From positions 79,994,909 through 80,058,908 of the forward strand of contig NC_071353.1 in NCBI RefSeq assembly GCF_943734655.1: DNA of 64,000 bases. Direction: 5' to 3'. The notes beneath the pieces were generated by a model that worked only from the letters and a program-made list of their open reading frames with translations, did no database searches and was not told the origin of the DNA. A program made the position numbers and the translations under genes. This document shows, piece by piece, positions 1 through 10,893 of this stretch (within the stretch, counting starts at the first letter, position 1; each line of letters begins with the position of its first letter). The stretch is from Sabethes cyaneus (taxonomy: Eukaryota > Arthropoda > Insecta > Diptera > Culicidae).

Positions 1-590
1 TTAGGAGGGGGGGGGCTCCCATTCAAACGAGATACAAATTTGCTCATAACTTTAGAACTAATCAAGCAAATGGAACCAAATTTGGCATGTGAGAGTTTTA
101 GATGGCAGAATTTTTTTTCTGTGGTGTATTACGACCCCTTTCCCTTTTAAGAGGGTGGGCTCCCATACAAATTAAATGCAAATTTCCTTATAATTTAAGT
201 ACTAATCAAGCAAATGGAACCAAATTTAGCATGTAGGAGATTTTTGAGTCTTGAATTTATTTTATGATAGTTAGAGACCTCTCACCCCTGTGGTAGGGGG
301 ATATGGTCTCTCATACAAATAAAACAGAATCCAACTCGAGAAATTCGAGACTCTTCCATAAAACATTAATCAATAACAAGACCACAAAAACTATCTATAG
401 TAACACTAGATCATTCAGGACGAGCCGGTCGCGAGTGTTGCCGGTGACTCGCCGTCGGAAGCGCCGCCCACTGGGGGGCTTGCAAAACTCGAGAAGTGAC
501 AAAGATCATCCGAGATTCATGATTTATGTACAACACAGGTTAATTTGTGGCAATACGAAGTTTGTCGGGTCAGCTAGTATCAAATAATTT
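1..590 (-). repeat. Dispersed repeat, minus-strand copy cut by window edge
   Basis: On the minus strand the sequence starts at about 587 with the end motif TAGCTGACCCGACAAACTTC, the same end seen on the plus strand at 9955. The rest is made of degenerate units of about 100 bp, each with a run of G, an AAACGAGATACAAATT-like stretch, and ACTAATCAAGCAAATGGAA. Similar units recur near 10480, 16850, 38520 and 45000. The small open frames here are not gene-like. The other end lies outside the window. The repeat class is not certain. Confidence 0.7.
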
Positions 591-694
591 TTTTTCGATA
601 ACGCGAAAGACAAATTGAATCGGGTTTTTTGCATTCGAAACATTGCATTTTATACTAATATTTGCAATTTTGTTTTCATAAGGGAACTTCTTCC

Positions 695-843
695 CCTTGC
701 CCCTACGGCTTCTTGAAGATAGTCGTTCAAAAAAACCATGAATGGCGGTAGCATGGATTGGCGCTGGGGGCCTTTTTGAATTGAAAAATTACAAAACGAC
801 ATGAAAGTACATTAAATTATCTCGTGTTTGATCCATCCTTTTT
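695..843 (+). repeat. 150-bp dispersed repeat, copy 1
   Basis: This segment, starting CCTTGCCCCTACGGCTTC and ending near TTTGATCCATCCTTTTT, is repeated in the same orientation at about 40208-40356 with only scattered differences. No terminal structure or coding potential is visible. It abuts the HF1 hairpin end at 839. The stretch 591-694 holds nothing I recognise. Confidence 0.75.
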
Positions 844-1729
844 ACCTTTGTTATACTATATAACAAAGGTTTAGAAATTGGTCGAAAAACACGAAATTGA
901 TCCAAGGCCCGGCGGGCCGAGTCACATATACCAATCGATAGGGTTCGACGAACTGAGCAATGTCTGTGTGTGTGTGTATGTGTGTATGTGTGTATGTGTG
1001 TTTGCTCCGAATTTTCTATCGCCTGTTCCTCGGAGATGGCTGAACCGATTCGACCGCTATTACTTTTGTTTGAAAGGTATTATTGCCTAGTATATCACTA
1101 TTGAATGGTTTCGTGGTCTGACTTTTCGTTTGAAAGTTATAAGCAAAAATGTGAAAACTACGTGACACGGTTTTCTCCGGAACCACGCAACCAATTTTAA
1201 CAATCTTAGTACCAAACGAAAGCTCTTACTATTACTACATATTTTGCCAAGTTTTATTGAAAACGGACAAGCAGTTTAAAAGTTAGCCTTGAAAAACCTG
1301 TTTTGACTAGGTACAAATGAACGCCTGTTTCTCAGAGATGACCAAACCGATTTACGCGCTATTAGTTTCGTTTGGCAGGTAATTTAGTCGGATAGATCAC
1401 TATTCAATGGTTTTTTGATTGGACGTTTAATTTGAAAGTTATGAGCAATCCAATACCGCACACCAAAATTAACAATAATTTATAATGATTTTAGCCAAGA
1501 TTATTTACCTAATTTCAATTAGTTTAATATAAAACGAAAGGTTTTCACACTACGAATATATACGCAAAATTTCATAAGGATTGGTTTTACCGGTCAAAAG
1601 ATATTAACCCTCGAACACACGCGCCAACTTTTACAACACGGTTACTTACGCTCATAATAGCCCAAAACCAAAGAAAACGTGCGCACTAGAGTCTTGACTG
1701 GGAAAACTTGGTTTTAAGTTTATCGAACT
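839..1729 (-). repeat. HF1 repeat, copy A (hairpin half only)
   Basis: It begins with the HF1 terminal hairpin (CCTTTGTTATACTATATAAC and its complement, near 845-871). Next come the block with CCAATCGATAGGGTTCGACG, a short GT microsatellite (about 963-1001) and units containing AGAGATGGCTGAACCGATT and TTGAATGGTTT. It matches the reverse complement of 12830-13690 and 21660-29710. The match stops near 1729, where gypsy sequence begins, so the other half of the element is missing. Confidence 0.85.
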
Positions 1730-2867
1730 TCTGCCCAACTTGGTAAGTTGGTGAAAACTTTTTGTATCGCAAATTGTACATTTTACGGTGCTTTTCGTGG
1801 CTCGTCTGCAGATTCTTTGCAACTTTGCTTAGTATTTTTCCTCCGAATTCCCTTCGGTACTGATCCCTCGTTTCTATGGATCATTCCCCTTCATCACGCG
1901 CTAAACGATGTTCTTCTCCTTTGACCACTTGCTCATCCCGTACAGAATACGGTATGGGGTGTAACCAGTTGAGGCATGGATAGTAGTGTTTATCATTTCC
2001 TCAACTTCTGCTACTCTAGTGTCCTACACTCGTTGGTCTGTCTGCATGTACGTTCTCAGACAGGCATTTATTGTCCGGTTGGTCCGCTCTACTGGATTAG
2101 CCTGACTGTGGTGCCTTGCATTAGGCCAATGTTGGTCCCCTCGCTGGGAGAGGAGCGTTTGGAACTCTTTTCCCTGGAATGTGGTAGCATTGTCGCTAAT
2201 CACCACCTCTGGGGTTCCATAACGTCTCAGCCATTGATCCTCCAAAAGCCTGCAAACCAATTTAGCCTCAATCTTCTTCACCGGTATGAGCATAGTCCAT
2301 TTAGAGAAACAATCCATAACTACTAGTAAATGGCAATTTCCGGTTCGACTTCTTGGCAAATTTAGAATATAATCTAAAGCTATAATCTGAAACGGGCGAT
2401 CAGTTAGTTAGCTTTGGTTTTCCCATAGGGGGAACCGACGGTACAGTCGATGGTTTACATTGCTTCCATGTATCGCAAGCTTGGACATATCGTTTGGTAT
2501 CTGCTGCCATTCTTGGCCAATAATACCGAGTTTTGAGCCGATACAAGGTCTTTTCATAACCTGGATGCAAACAATCATCGTTCTCCAGCTGCATTACCGT
2601 TTTTCGCAATCCTTCCGGTAGACACAGCTTCCACTCGTACGAATAATCCAGAGCATCAGACAGATTGGATACAAACTTATAGAGCTTGCCCTCTTCTATT
2701 TTAAAGTCCGCGTAGCTTTCCGGTTCCTCTTCGACTTGTTTAAACACCTTAGCATACCAACTGTCTGCTACAGTCTTTTCTACAGCTTCGACTGCCCTAG
2801 AAAGTGCATCTGCAACAACATTTTCCGATCCCTTGCGATGTTGGATCTGCATATCATATTGCTGCAA
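1730..2867 (-). pseudogene. pol: gypsy integrase, broken and 3' truncated
   Basis: The frame at 2400-2867 finishes RNase H (YDMQIQHRKGSENVVADALSR) and contains the integrase zinc-binding region (H-x-x-x-H near DCLHPGYEKTLYRLK, then C-x2-C as CDTWKQC). The frame at 2024-2359 has the catalytic core with VVISDNATTF (second Asp) and HSQANPVERTNRTINACL (Glu). A further shift leads to the region with a GYTPY-like stretch near 1930-1960, and the sequence stops at about 1730. Integrase inserts the cDNA into the host chromosome. Multiple breaks and a missing C-terminus mean it cannot be functional. Confidence 0.88.
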
Positions 2868-4214
2868 AAGGATACTCCACCGGCTAAGCTTTGAGGAAGG
2901 CTTTCATTTCGTATTCATAATGAACGAAAGAGTCGACGGTTCCGTCACGAGAGTCAATCTTGAACCCTCGACATATGGACGAAACTTCTCCATTGCTTCC
3001 AGTGCTGCTAATCTCTCTTTTTCAGCTGCTTTCCAGGACCTCTGAGGCGTTGTAAGCTTTCGAGAAAAATACGCTACAACATGTTCTTTGTCCGCAAGCT
3101 CCTGTGTTAGGACACCAGCGATGGCTATATCACTTGCATCTGTTTGTATTTTGAATGAAAGATTGAAGTTTGGGTTGGACAGGATTGGCGCGGTAATTAA
3201 CTTTTCTTTAAGCAGGTTGAACGCCTCCTCCGCTGTCTCGTTCCAAGTTACTACCTTCGGTTTTCCCTTCAGCAAATCCGTCAGAGGACTAGTCATTTTG
3301 CTAAAGTCTTCTATAAAGCGGCGGTAATAATTTACCATGCCTAAGAAGCGCCTTAGCGAACGTACCGATGACGGTCGCTCAAAGTTGACGATAGCTTCAA
3401 CTTTAGACGGATTTGGTCTTACACCGTGTTCTGAGAGGATGAAGCCTAAATACGGAAGCTCAGTAACGCAAAACTTGGACTTCTCAACGTTAATTGACAA
3501 GTTGGCAGTCCTTAAGCGCTCTGCCACTTACCGCAACTGACGAATGTGTTCCTCAAACGTGTTGCTTGCGACTACAATGTCATCAAGATACACAAACACG
3601 TTTGGTTCTAATTCTCCGTAGCCCAATACCTGGTCCATAAGCCTCGATAGTGTAGCCGGGCTATTAACTAGGCCGAAAGGCAAACGGGTGAATTGGAAAA
3701 GCCCTCTACCAAACACTCGGAAGGCAGTATACTTCCGTGAGGCAGGGTCAAGAGGAATTTGCCAAAACGCCTTAGATAAATCGATGGTGGATAGGTATTT
3801 TGCCGAACCCAGTCTTCCCAGTATTCTATCCTGGTGTGGCAATGGGTAGGCATCTTTCCTTGTCCTATCATTCAATTTCCTCGCGTCCAGACACATCCTG
3901 ACTTTAACCTTTTCCTCTCCATCTTCTCCTTCGCTCTTCTTCATTACCGGAACAATTAACAATGCCCAATCGCTATTTGACCGTTCAACCACTCCAGAAT
4001 CTATCCATTTATCAAGCTCTTCGTTGACATTTCTCTGCACTTCCGGCGACCAAGGATACGGATTCAACCGGACAGGAGAGGCGTTTTGAAACTCCTCCAT
4101 AAATTCAATCTTATGCGATATCAATGGCGTTGTTTCTAATTTTCCTCCTTCCACAAATACTTTAAACTGCTTTTTAACTTCTTCTAATCGATCCTTCTGC
4201 ATTGTAGTTAACAA
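2868..4214 (-). pseudogene. pol: gypsy reverse transcriptase and RNase H, broken
   Basis: Two abutting open frames (3528-4214 and 2904-3527) make up this region. The first has the RT motifs VRMCLDARKLND, YLSTIDLSKAFWQIPL, FTRLPFGLVNSPATL and the catalytic FVYLDDIVVAS. A premature stop at the 3528 boundary splits it from the second, which carries the RT thumb (LPYLGFILSEHGV), the connection (FLGMVNYYRRFI) and RNase H motif FKIQTDASDIAIAGVLTQ, then YFSRKLTTPQRSW. RT copies element RNA and RNase H degrades the RNA in the hybrid. The YLDD box is intact, but the in-frame stop and the decay near 2870-2900 make this a pseudogene. Confidence 0.9.
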
Positions 4215-4724
4215 ATCTTTCTTCTCCTGCTCGGCAATACGTAGTTCTAGCGCCTCTATTAAACTTCCCGAAGGACCTTTAATTGTGGGTTCTATGTTGT
4301 ATAAACGCCATAAATTTATTCCCAGAAATAACCGACGGTTCAGTTTCGGTGCAATCAGAGTCGTAAGAATTTTTGTCCTACCATTAAACGTAATTGGCAG
4401 GTTTACCTACCCTGTGACCTTTAAGTTATCTCCACCGGCGGTAGACTATCTTGTTTCGGTGCTGAACTGTTTTAGCTTTAATGACTTAAGCAGTTTCTCT
4501 CTTCATGCTCCTAGAATAGACACCTGCGCTCCACTGTCCAACAACCCTATCAATTCTATTCCCAACACTAACACCTCGGCAAACGGTCTATCATCACCTT
4601 CCAATCTCAGCTTTAATTCGCTAACTTCCGAGCAGTATGGAACAAATACGGTTGAAGGATTTTTAAAGGAACCTCGGCGACCTTCTACGCCGACTTCCTT
4701 CCGTTTTTTGCACAAAACGGGCAA
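4215..4724 (-). pseudogene. gypsy aspartic protease, frameshifted
   Basis: The open frame at 4503-4724 contains the retroviral-type aspartic protease active-site motif LLDSGAQVSIL (hydrophobic-hydrophobic-D-S-G). It ends shortly after the motif. Downstream, in the frame shared with the reverse transcriptase, the segment with LPITFNGRTKILTTLIAP and a GINLW motif matches the second half of such proteases. The shift between the halves (about 4400-4500) shows decay. Normally the protease cuts the gag and pol precursors. Confidence 0.75.
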
Positions 4725-5365
4725 TTCTCGGTTCTGAAATTATAGAATCCGCAAACGGTGCAGAAGACTTCCCTCTTCATTAAACAGGATTCGAAGTGAT
4801 GGTTTTTCCCTCTACAGTTAAAGCAAACTAGTTTTTCTGGATTCGCAATTCTATTTTCCAAATCTCCCTTACTGGAACGTGGCTGATCATTATCCTTCCT
4901 TGGATACGGATTCCTGGGTGCAGACGGTTTTGACATTTCCTCTTTTGGCTGCCAATTAGACTTCTTAGCTGTTGGCTGGTTGACCCACGGTTTTCTATCT
5001 AATTGGTCTTCCTTTCGTGGTGGGAAGTGTTTGACTTCGTGTACTTGAACTGTTTTTGGAGGTTTATCAGAATCTTTGCTCTTGTACATCGGCATGTTAG
5101 CGGAATCTAATTTCCGTCCCCAATGTTTCAGCGATTTAAGATTCCTGATTCCTTTAATTACTAACGCATTTTTGTAATCTGAGCGTAGGTTTCTAAAAAC
5201 GATATCGAATTTTCTCTGCTCACTGGGCTGTACCGCCATGCAATGGAAAATCTCCATCATCGCAATGTAGTACTCTTGAAACTTCTCAGAGCGTCTTTGC
5301 CACCGGTGTGCCGCCTGCTGCTCGTAGTGAAAGTCCATGTCAGGTGGCTGGAATTCAAGCTTCAA
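4685..5365 (-). pseudogene. gag: gypsy gag, nucleocapsid part with zinc knuckle
   Basis: Continuation of gag after a break. The first 80 residues resemble the end of a capsid domain. A basic, proline-rich linker follows. Near the C-terminus there is a knuckle of the form C-x2-C-x4-H-x4-C (CFNCRGKNHHFESC) and a second cysteine cluster (CTVCGFYNF...CPFC). Such knuckles bind the element's RNA during packaging. The frame ends at 4685 and overlaps the start of the protease frame by about 40 bases, as is common for gag/pro junctions. The element is already disrupted upstream, so I score this as part of a pseudogene. Confidence 0.85.
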
Positions 5366-5422
5366 CTCAGTGGCTAACTCTGTCCAGTTTCGGAAGTCTT
5401 TGTTACTCTTTCCCTCAATGTA

Positions 5423-6511
5423 TCATGTCCTGGCATCTCCGCTAAAGAGATGAATTGCTTCGGTGAACAACGCTCGTTTGCCCATGTTCTCTGCTTCTGC
5501 CATAAACTCTACTTCAGTTATAAACTTATTCAACCTTTTCCCTTCATCTCTACAATCATATTTCATTCTCCAATCGGCTACTGAACGTGGTGACCGTTTT
5601 GGAGCATACGATTCCTCGCTATCATTATCGGAAAAAGTATCATCGCTTGAACTACTAGTCACTTTTCTGTAATTCCGCTTTTTCGGTTTTTCTACGCTAA
5701 CTTTCGGTTTCCTTATCTTCACTTCTTTCATCTTTTCATTATTTCCTTCGAAATCATTCGTTTCTATATTTCTATCTTTACTTTCTCTATCATTGACATC
5801 GAGACTGCTCAGTTTCGACTCAATACACTGTTCTACGTGTTTCAGCATTTTCTTCATAATTTCCTCTGTTGATTTCGCTTTCACTTGCCTTTTTCTTCTC
5901 AGCTTAGGAGTACTAGAAATTCTTTTCCTTGATTTGCTTCTCTTTTTGTTTCGTTTTGGCACAGACTCTAGTATGCTTTCGTCATCACTGTCGTCTGGCT
6001 CTTCGGGTTCAGACTCCACATACCTGATACTAGCGTTGCTTAATTCGGCCCTAATCTGTTCTTCAGTTCGCTTTCTTGCATCCGGATCTACGGATAACAA
6101 GCTAAATTGATCGTTCAACATTTTCATTGCTATCGATTCCAGTCCTGCTGTATCGAAGTTCTTTTTCAATCTGTCCAGTCTGAACAACAGATGGATCAAT
6201 CTAGTTTTCAGTACGGGAAGTTCTGCTTTCTTAGGTTTCCTGTTTTCTAGCTGGTCACGAATTTTAGCCAGTTTTTCATCTACGCGATTTAGTTCGTCTT
6301 CACACTCCGCAGGGTTTTCGAAATATGCAAGCGTGACAATATTAGTTTCACGTAACTCTCTCAACTTGTTCCTCAATTTCCGTTTCTTTGCATCGATGGA
6401 TTCACCAGTCTTAAACGCAACCTGTCTTATTAACAACTCGTGTTCAATCTCATCTGCGAGCAGATACTCCACATTCATTGAACGATATTGTAACTCAAAC
6501 TCAGAATTCAT
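5423..6511 (-). pseudogene. gag: gypsy gag, N-terminal part
   Basis: A 362-residue open frame starting at an ATG at 6511. The first half is helical and charged, with many Glu/Lys/Arg residues. The middle (about residues 165-215) is an acidic patch followed by a strongly basic KRNKKRSKSRKR segment. The C-terminal part enters a capsid-like region (SVADWRMKYDCRDEG). This fits the matrix/capsid part of a Ty3/gypsy gag. A stop near 5422 separates it from the zinc-knuckle part, which lies just downstream in another open frame. The break implies inactivation. Assignment rests on position and composition rather than a recognised enzyme motif. Confidence 0.8.
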
Positions 6512-6520
6512 TTTTAAATA

Positions 6521-6922
6521 TAAATAGTTAAATAAATATATACCAAATTATAATTGCTGTAGAGAATCAATTAAACCGAAAAATGATGTATATATAATAT
6601 TATCAAACAATATAAAAATAAAATTTGTTATTGTGTCTGTGTGCCTAGTTATTTATTTAGTCAGGACCTTTCCACTGAAGTTCAGCTATTTTCGCCGCTA
6701 TATCCGAATTTTACTATATTCGTTGCTACTCTTTTTGTAATTTTAATTTTCAACAGCTTTATCAGTGTGTTTCACTCAACCGCGATCTAAACAGAATGGT
6801 CAGAGTCTACTGTAAGTATTTGGAGAGTAAGTAGTGTACAGAAATACCGGTTTTATTGGTGGTAGCTTAAGGATCCTACACAATCACTTTATGTTGGTTG
6901 TGTACTCTCCTGCCGCCTAGGG
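6521..6922 (-). other. AT-rich leader or LTR remnant of the gypsy element
   Basis: This AT-rich 400 bp lies upstream of gag on the minus strand and stops at the HF1 end at 6923. It should hold the untranslated leader and perhaps part of a 5' LTR. No second LTR copy remains in the window for comparison, so the LTR boundary cannot be set. Confidence 0.4.
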
Positions 6923-7641
6923 AAAAACCCGATTTAATCCACCTAGTGGTGAAAGGAACCTTTGTTATACGGTCTTACTTGCTATTTGAGATAGAAATCG
7001 ACACGTCTTCGAAACATAATTCATCTATTGGTTATCGTTGCGTAGTGCGTTGGTTTACATAAAATTTTCGAAAATTGAATAAGTTTACAAAATTTGAACA
7101 AAATAGGAACACTTTTTAATTTGGTAGATCCTTTTTTCATGAAATTGCCGAGTAAGGATAAGTAAGATGTTATTAATCTGAGTAAGTACAAATAAAAGTA
7201 AGTTGTAAGTGGAAATCTTATCCTTTAGCATATACATTGTCTAGTAAAGGTCTAGTTTATAGGTTTTTGAACTATGCATAGTTTCCTGTAATGCCATTCT
7301 ATTTGAATCACATCAATAGAGTTTTCATGAATAATTTTCATCAATTTTTATTAACTCACGCTGTAGTATTTTATACAACACGTGTAGGTTTTTCAACGCC
7401 ATATTGTTATAAAGTTACCGTTGTTCAACTAATGTATATTCTTCAACAAACTTATTATGAGCAAAATATCATAATTATTCAATGCAATAATAATTTAAAT
7501 TGGTGGGAAAATTTATGCAGCAAAACTATCAGCAAATGTAAAATGTTTAAAATGTATCCGTCTGCTGGTAGTCGAGTAATTCGGAGTCAAAATTAGGGTA
7601 TTTTTTAGAATCAAAGTTCTACAGATCCTAAACAAACAAAC
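6923..7641 (+). repeat. HF1 repeat, copy B, left part
   Basis: It starts at AAAAACCCGATTTAATCCAC, followed by CTAGTGGTGAAAGGAACC and TTTGTTATAC. It aligns closely with copy C at 20573-21300, with small indels. The CCTTTGTTATAC block near this end is an inverted copy of the arm of the terminal hairpin at the other end (13660-13690). The open frame at 7291-7596 is repeat sequence, not a gene. Confidence 0.9.
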
Positions 7642-9039
7642 ATAGAGGTTAGTGATCGACATCGGACCGGGTAAAGTCCGGAAAGTCCGGTCCGATACCC
7701 GGTCCGAAGTCCGATCGGAACGAAATTTTTGAGTCCGATTTTTTATCGGACCGGAACCGGAACGAAGCGTTCCGGAACCGGACCGGACCAGGTCTTCCGT
7801 TGAAAGTCCGGAAAAGTCCGGAGCACTTTTGATCGTAAAACTGACCGCAGTGGAAACGATGACTAGGACTTGCTTTCTATGTTTAAAACTAATTTCCTTT
7901 CACTTCCTCAGTATTGAGGAAAGGCAATAATTTCGCTAGCAATAATACACTTTCTGTTGAAGGCTCCAAAACAAGTCCAGCGAATCGATTTATTTTTGAA
8001 AAATTAGAAAATATCTGTGGGTCTTAAAACCGAACGTTTCGCAGCATCGGTTCGTGCCTTATGATCCCTCAAAATTTAATTTCAAAGGTAACCGATATTC
8101 ACGCTTATGGTCCAATATGAAAGATAACTCAATAGTTTCATCGGATTTTTCAAAATTATCGTATAGGTTTAGGCCGAAGAGTCTCAGATTTTCATGAAAT
8201 TTTGCTTACGAGTATAGGATGTTAACTTTTTAATGAAAACAATATCCTGTCCTATTTTCCCAGAAAACTCCACTAGAAATTTTTCGATTTTTTCGAACAC
8301 AGCTCATTTCGAAAGTTTATAGTTTTAAAACCAAGCATTGCAGAACAATTTTTTTTATGAAAATGCTATAAAATTTTCTCAGCAATCCAGGAAAAATATT
8401 AGTTGGAACAAGCTTTCCACATCATTTTCTATGACGGTGCAAAATTCTAATCAAATGTTGGAAAGCCCATGTTCTAAGTCTTAAGAAATTTTGAAATATA
8501 GTGGACTCTCGGAAAAGTTAATCGATTGGTGAATGGGTCGATTAACTTTTTCGAAATATTACCTTTTGTGAGTAGTCCTAAGAGTCATTGAAAATGATAA
8601 ACACAAAAGCGAAAAATATATTCTCGGATGCAGAATACTCATTTTTAAGTATCTGGAAGTTGTAACATAAAGAAATATGTAGCAAGATCTTTATGAAATA
8701 ATGCTTCCCTACGATAAAACTGAACCTTGTCGTGGTGTAGGGCTTTGTGGGTATATGTCAAAATACTTTTGTGATTTCAAGAGGAACTCGGGGTGAAAAT
8801 TTACCAAATGCGATTGTTGCGTTGTTCAGAAAGTGCTTTTATTCCGTTTAAGAATAAGGCCAGTATGGGGATCTCTGATAATTAATAGATGAATGTTTTT
8901 GGGATTCATCCCTATTTACAGCTGTCACAAATATGTCCGAAAAATGTCGGATTGGTTGGCTTAGGGCTAGTAAGGGGATGTAAGTGGGATACCAGATCCT
9001 GTTGGATGCCGAAGGACCACTCTATAATGATTACGGGTA

Positions 9040-9330
9040 TAATAATAGAAGTGCTTAGATAGCAGATGGGAAAATTAGGTCAATTCGTGTCGTGTGTTCG
9101 AGTCTCGGCTGGGCGGTGCTGCTAAATAGTCAGTAGGATTTTTGCACTGACCCCGTGGCTGACCTGTGCTCTGATGGCCGGCCGCGGGGTCTGTCGATAG
9201 GGAGGGGTTGAGTCTTAGAGAGACGTTTAAGCCCACAGCTTTACTGCACTAGCTCTTTGGTCTCGAGGGTAGGAAGGCGGGTGCGTCTCTATAAAGCTTT
9301 ATAAGCTCTAAAACTTCTGTCGACTACCGC
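9040..9330 (+). repeat. Possible SINE-like segment with a pol III B-box
   Basis: GTGTTCGAGTCTCGG at 9094-9108 resembles a tRNA B-box. A GC-rich body with GGCCGGCCGCGGGGTC follows. No clear A-box or poly-A end was found, so this is a weak candidate. Confidence 0.25.
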
Positions 9331-9683
9331 GAACGTCCGAGTTGTACTGCGCTCAATTTACTGTGTATCTTGGGACAGTGCATAAATGCTGGGGGAATGA
9401 AAGATTCAATTTGCCCTGATAAGTTGATAACCGCCAATGCTCCGAAATTTGTCTTTCCTATTAGTTCATTTGTCGTTGTTTGTGTTAGAAAATAGAAAGC
9501 GGCCGCGCGGTTGATGACCGGTGTCAGACGGGGCTGACGAATCCTCCACTTCACTATACTACATTTTACAACTCAAGTATGACCGCATTTCAAGGTCAAG
9601 AATAAAAATATGAGATTAGTCTAACTCAAGTAGTACAAAAAGTCCAAAGCACATTTACAAATTCGATCTATCATTTTTCTTCT

Positions 9684-9722
9684 CATCATCATCATCATTA
9701 TCATCATCATCGTCATCATTAT
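9684..9722 (+). repeat. (TCA)n microsatellite
   Basis: About 38 bp of imperfect TCATCA units. It could be the tail of a decayed LINE or SINE. The adjacent GC-rich 9725-9950 has no recognisable coding domain. Confidence 0.8.
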
Positions 9723-9954
9723 ATTTCAAATATGGCATTCCGGCCTTTCGCAGAGAGATCTTAGAGCCAGTTCATGGAGTCTGCGCAGGGCCGGAACGCC
9801 TCCGCCTGCGGGCAAAGGCGTGACGGCTATGCTTGGGACTCTACCTGTTTTTAAGTGGGCGACATTGCCTGCCTCGTCAGGTATAACTGATGTTTGAGGT
9901 CTCTCTGACACTTTGTTAACATCACAAAAGGGCTCAGCGCAGAGTGTTATATGC

Positions 9955-10893
9955 TACTAGCTGACCCGGCAAACTTCGTATTGCCACAAATTAAAATGTG
10001 TTGTACATAAATCGTGAATCTGTCACAATCTCGAGTTTAGCAAGTTTCTGAGGAGCTCAACCTAAGATAACTCATTTTGGCAGTTACGTCACTATGAGAG
10101 CATGGGTATTTTAATTTACAAATTTTCAATTTTTCCTAACAATAAAGTAGAAAACAATCCCCCTGTTAAGCGTTATAGCACTTAAATATGCGCCGTGATT
10201 GTATAACATTTCGCTGAATACCATTTCGCGAAAAACCTTACGCGGAATGTCCCATTTCACGGAAAACCTTTTCATGAAAAGTACCATTTCGATCCTCGGG
10301 GTGATCCTCTCCTCACTCGTTGTCGCTCGTTCGGATCCAACTGAAGGAAAGTAATAGAGGTAGACCTAGGAAAACAAATCAACCTAGGCAGAGCTGATTT
10401 CTGCGGGGGGCTGCAGAAAGTTTTTGGTGGTCTTGTTATTGTCTGTTATGTTTTATGGAAAAGTCATGACAAAAAAATCCTGTCTACAAAATCCCCCACA
10501 TGCCGAATTTGGTTCCATTTGCTTGATTAGTTCTCGAGTTATGAGGAAATTTGTATTTCATTCCCCTAAAGGGGGAGGGGTCATAATTCCCCTCCTAAAG
10601 AGAAGAAGGGTGCACCATTAAAAAAAATTATCTCCAAATATACCCTTATGTCAAGTTTTAATCTATTTGCCTGATTAGCTCTCGAGTTATGCAGAATTTG
10701 TGTTTGATTTGTATGGGAGCCCTCCCTCTTGGTGGGGGGAGGGGTCTCTGACCATCATAAGAACCTTCCTCGGCCCCAAAAATCCTACAATGCAAATTTT
10801 CACGCCGATCGGTTCAGTAGTTTTCGATTCTATAAGGAACTTACCGACAGACAGACAGACAGAAATCCATTTTTATAGGTATAGAAGATTAAG
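9955..10893 (+). repeat. Dispersed repeat with both ends, plus strand
   Basis: The left end is CTAGCTGACCCGGCAAACTT. The right end holds a GACAGACAGACAGACAG tract followed by AAATCCATTTTTATAGGT near 10850-10885. In between are two degenerate units of about 100 bp with TTGGTTCCATTTGCTTGATT and TCTCGAGTTATG. The minus-strand copy at 1-590 shares the left end. An A-rich tract follows (10911-10940). Ends with a tetranucleotide tract are typical of non-LTR retroelement tails, but the class is not proven. Confidence 0.75.

Larger units (their letters stand above)
1730..6520 (-). mobile_element. Degenerate Ty3/gypsy LTR retrotransposon, internal region
   Basis: Read on the minus strand the order is gag (two-part basic matrix/capsid region, then zinc knuckle), protease, reverse transcriptase, RNase H, integrase. 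This is the Ty3/gypsy order, with integrase last. The frame is broken several times. The 3' end stops at about 1730, inside the integrase C-terminal region, directly against HF1 sequence, so the 3' LTR is absent. The remnant is probably incapable of autonomous movement. Confidence 0.9.
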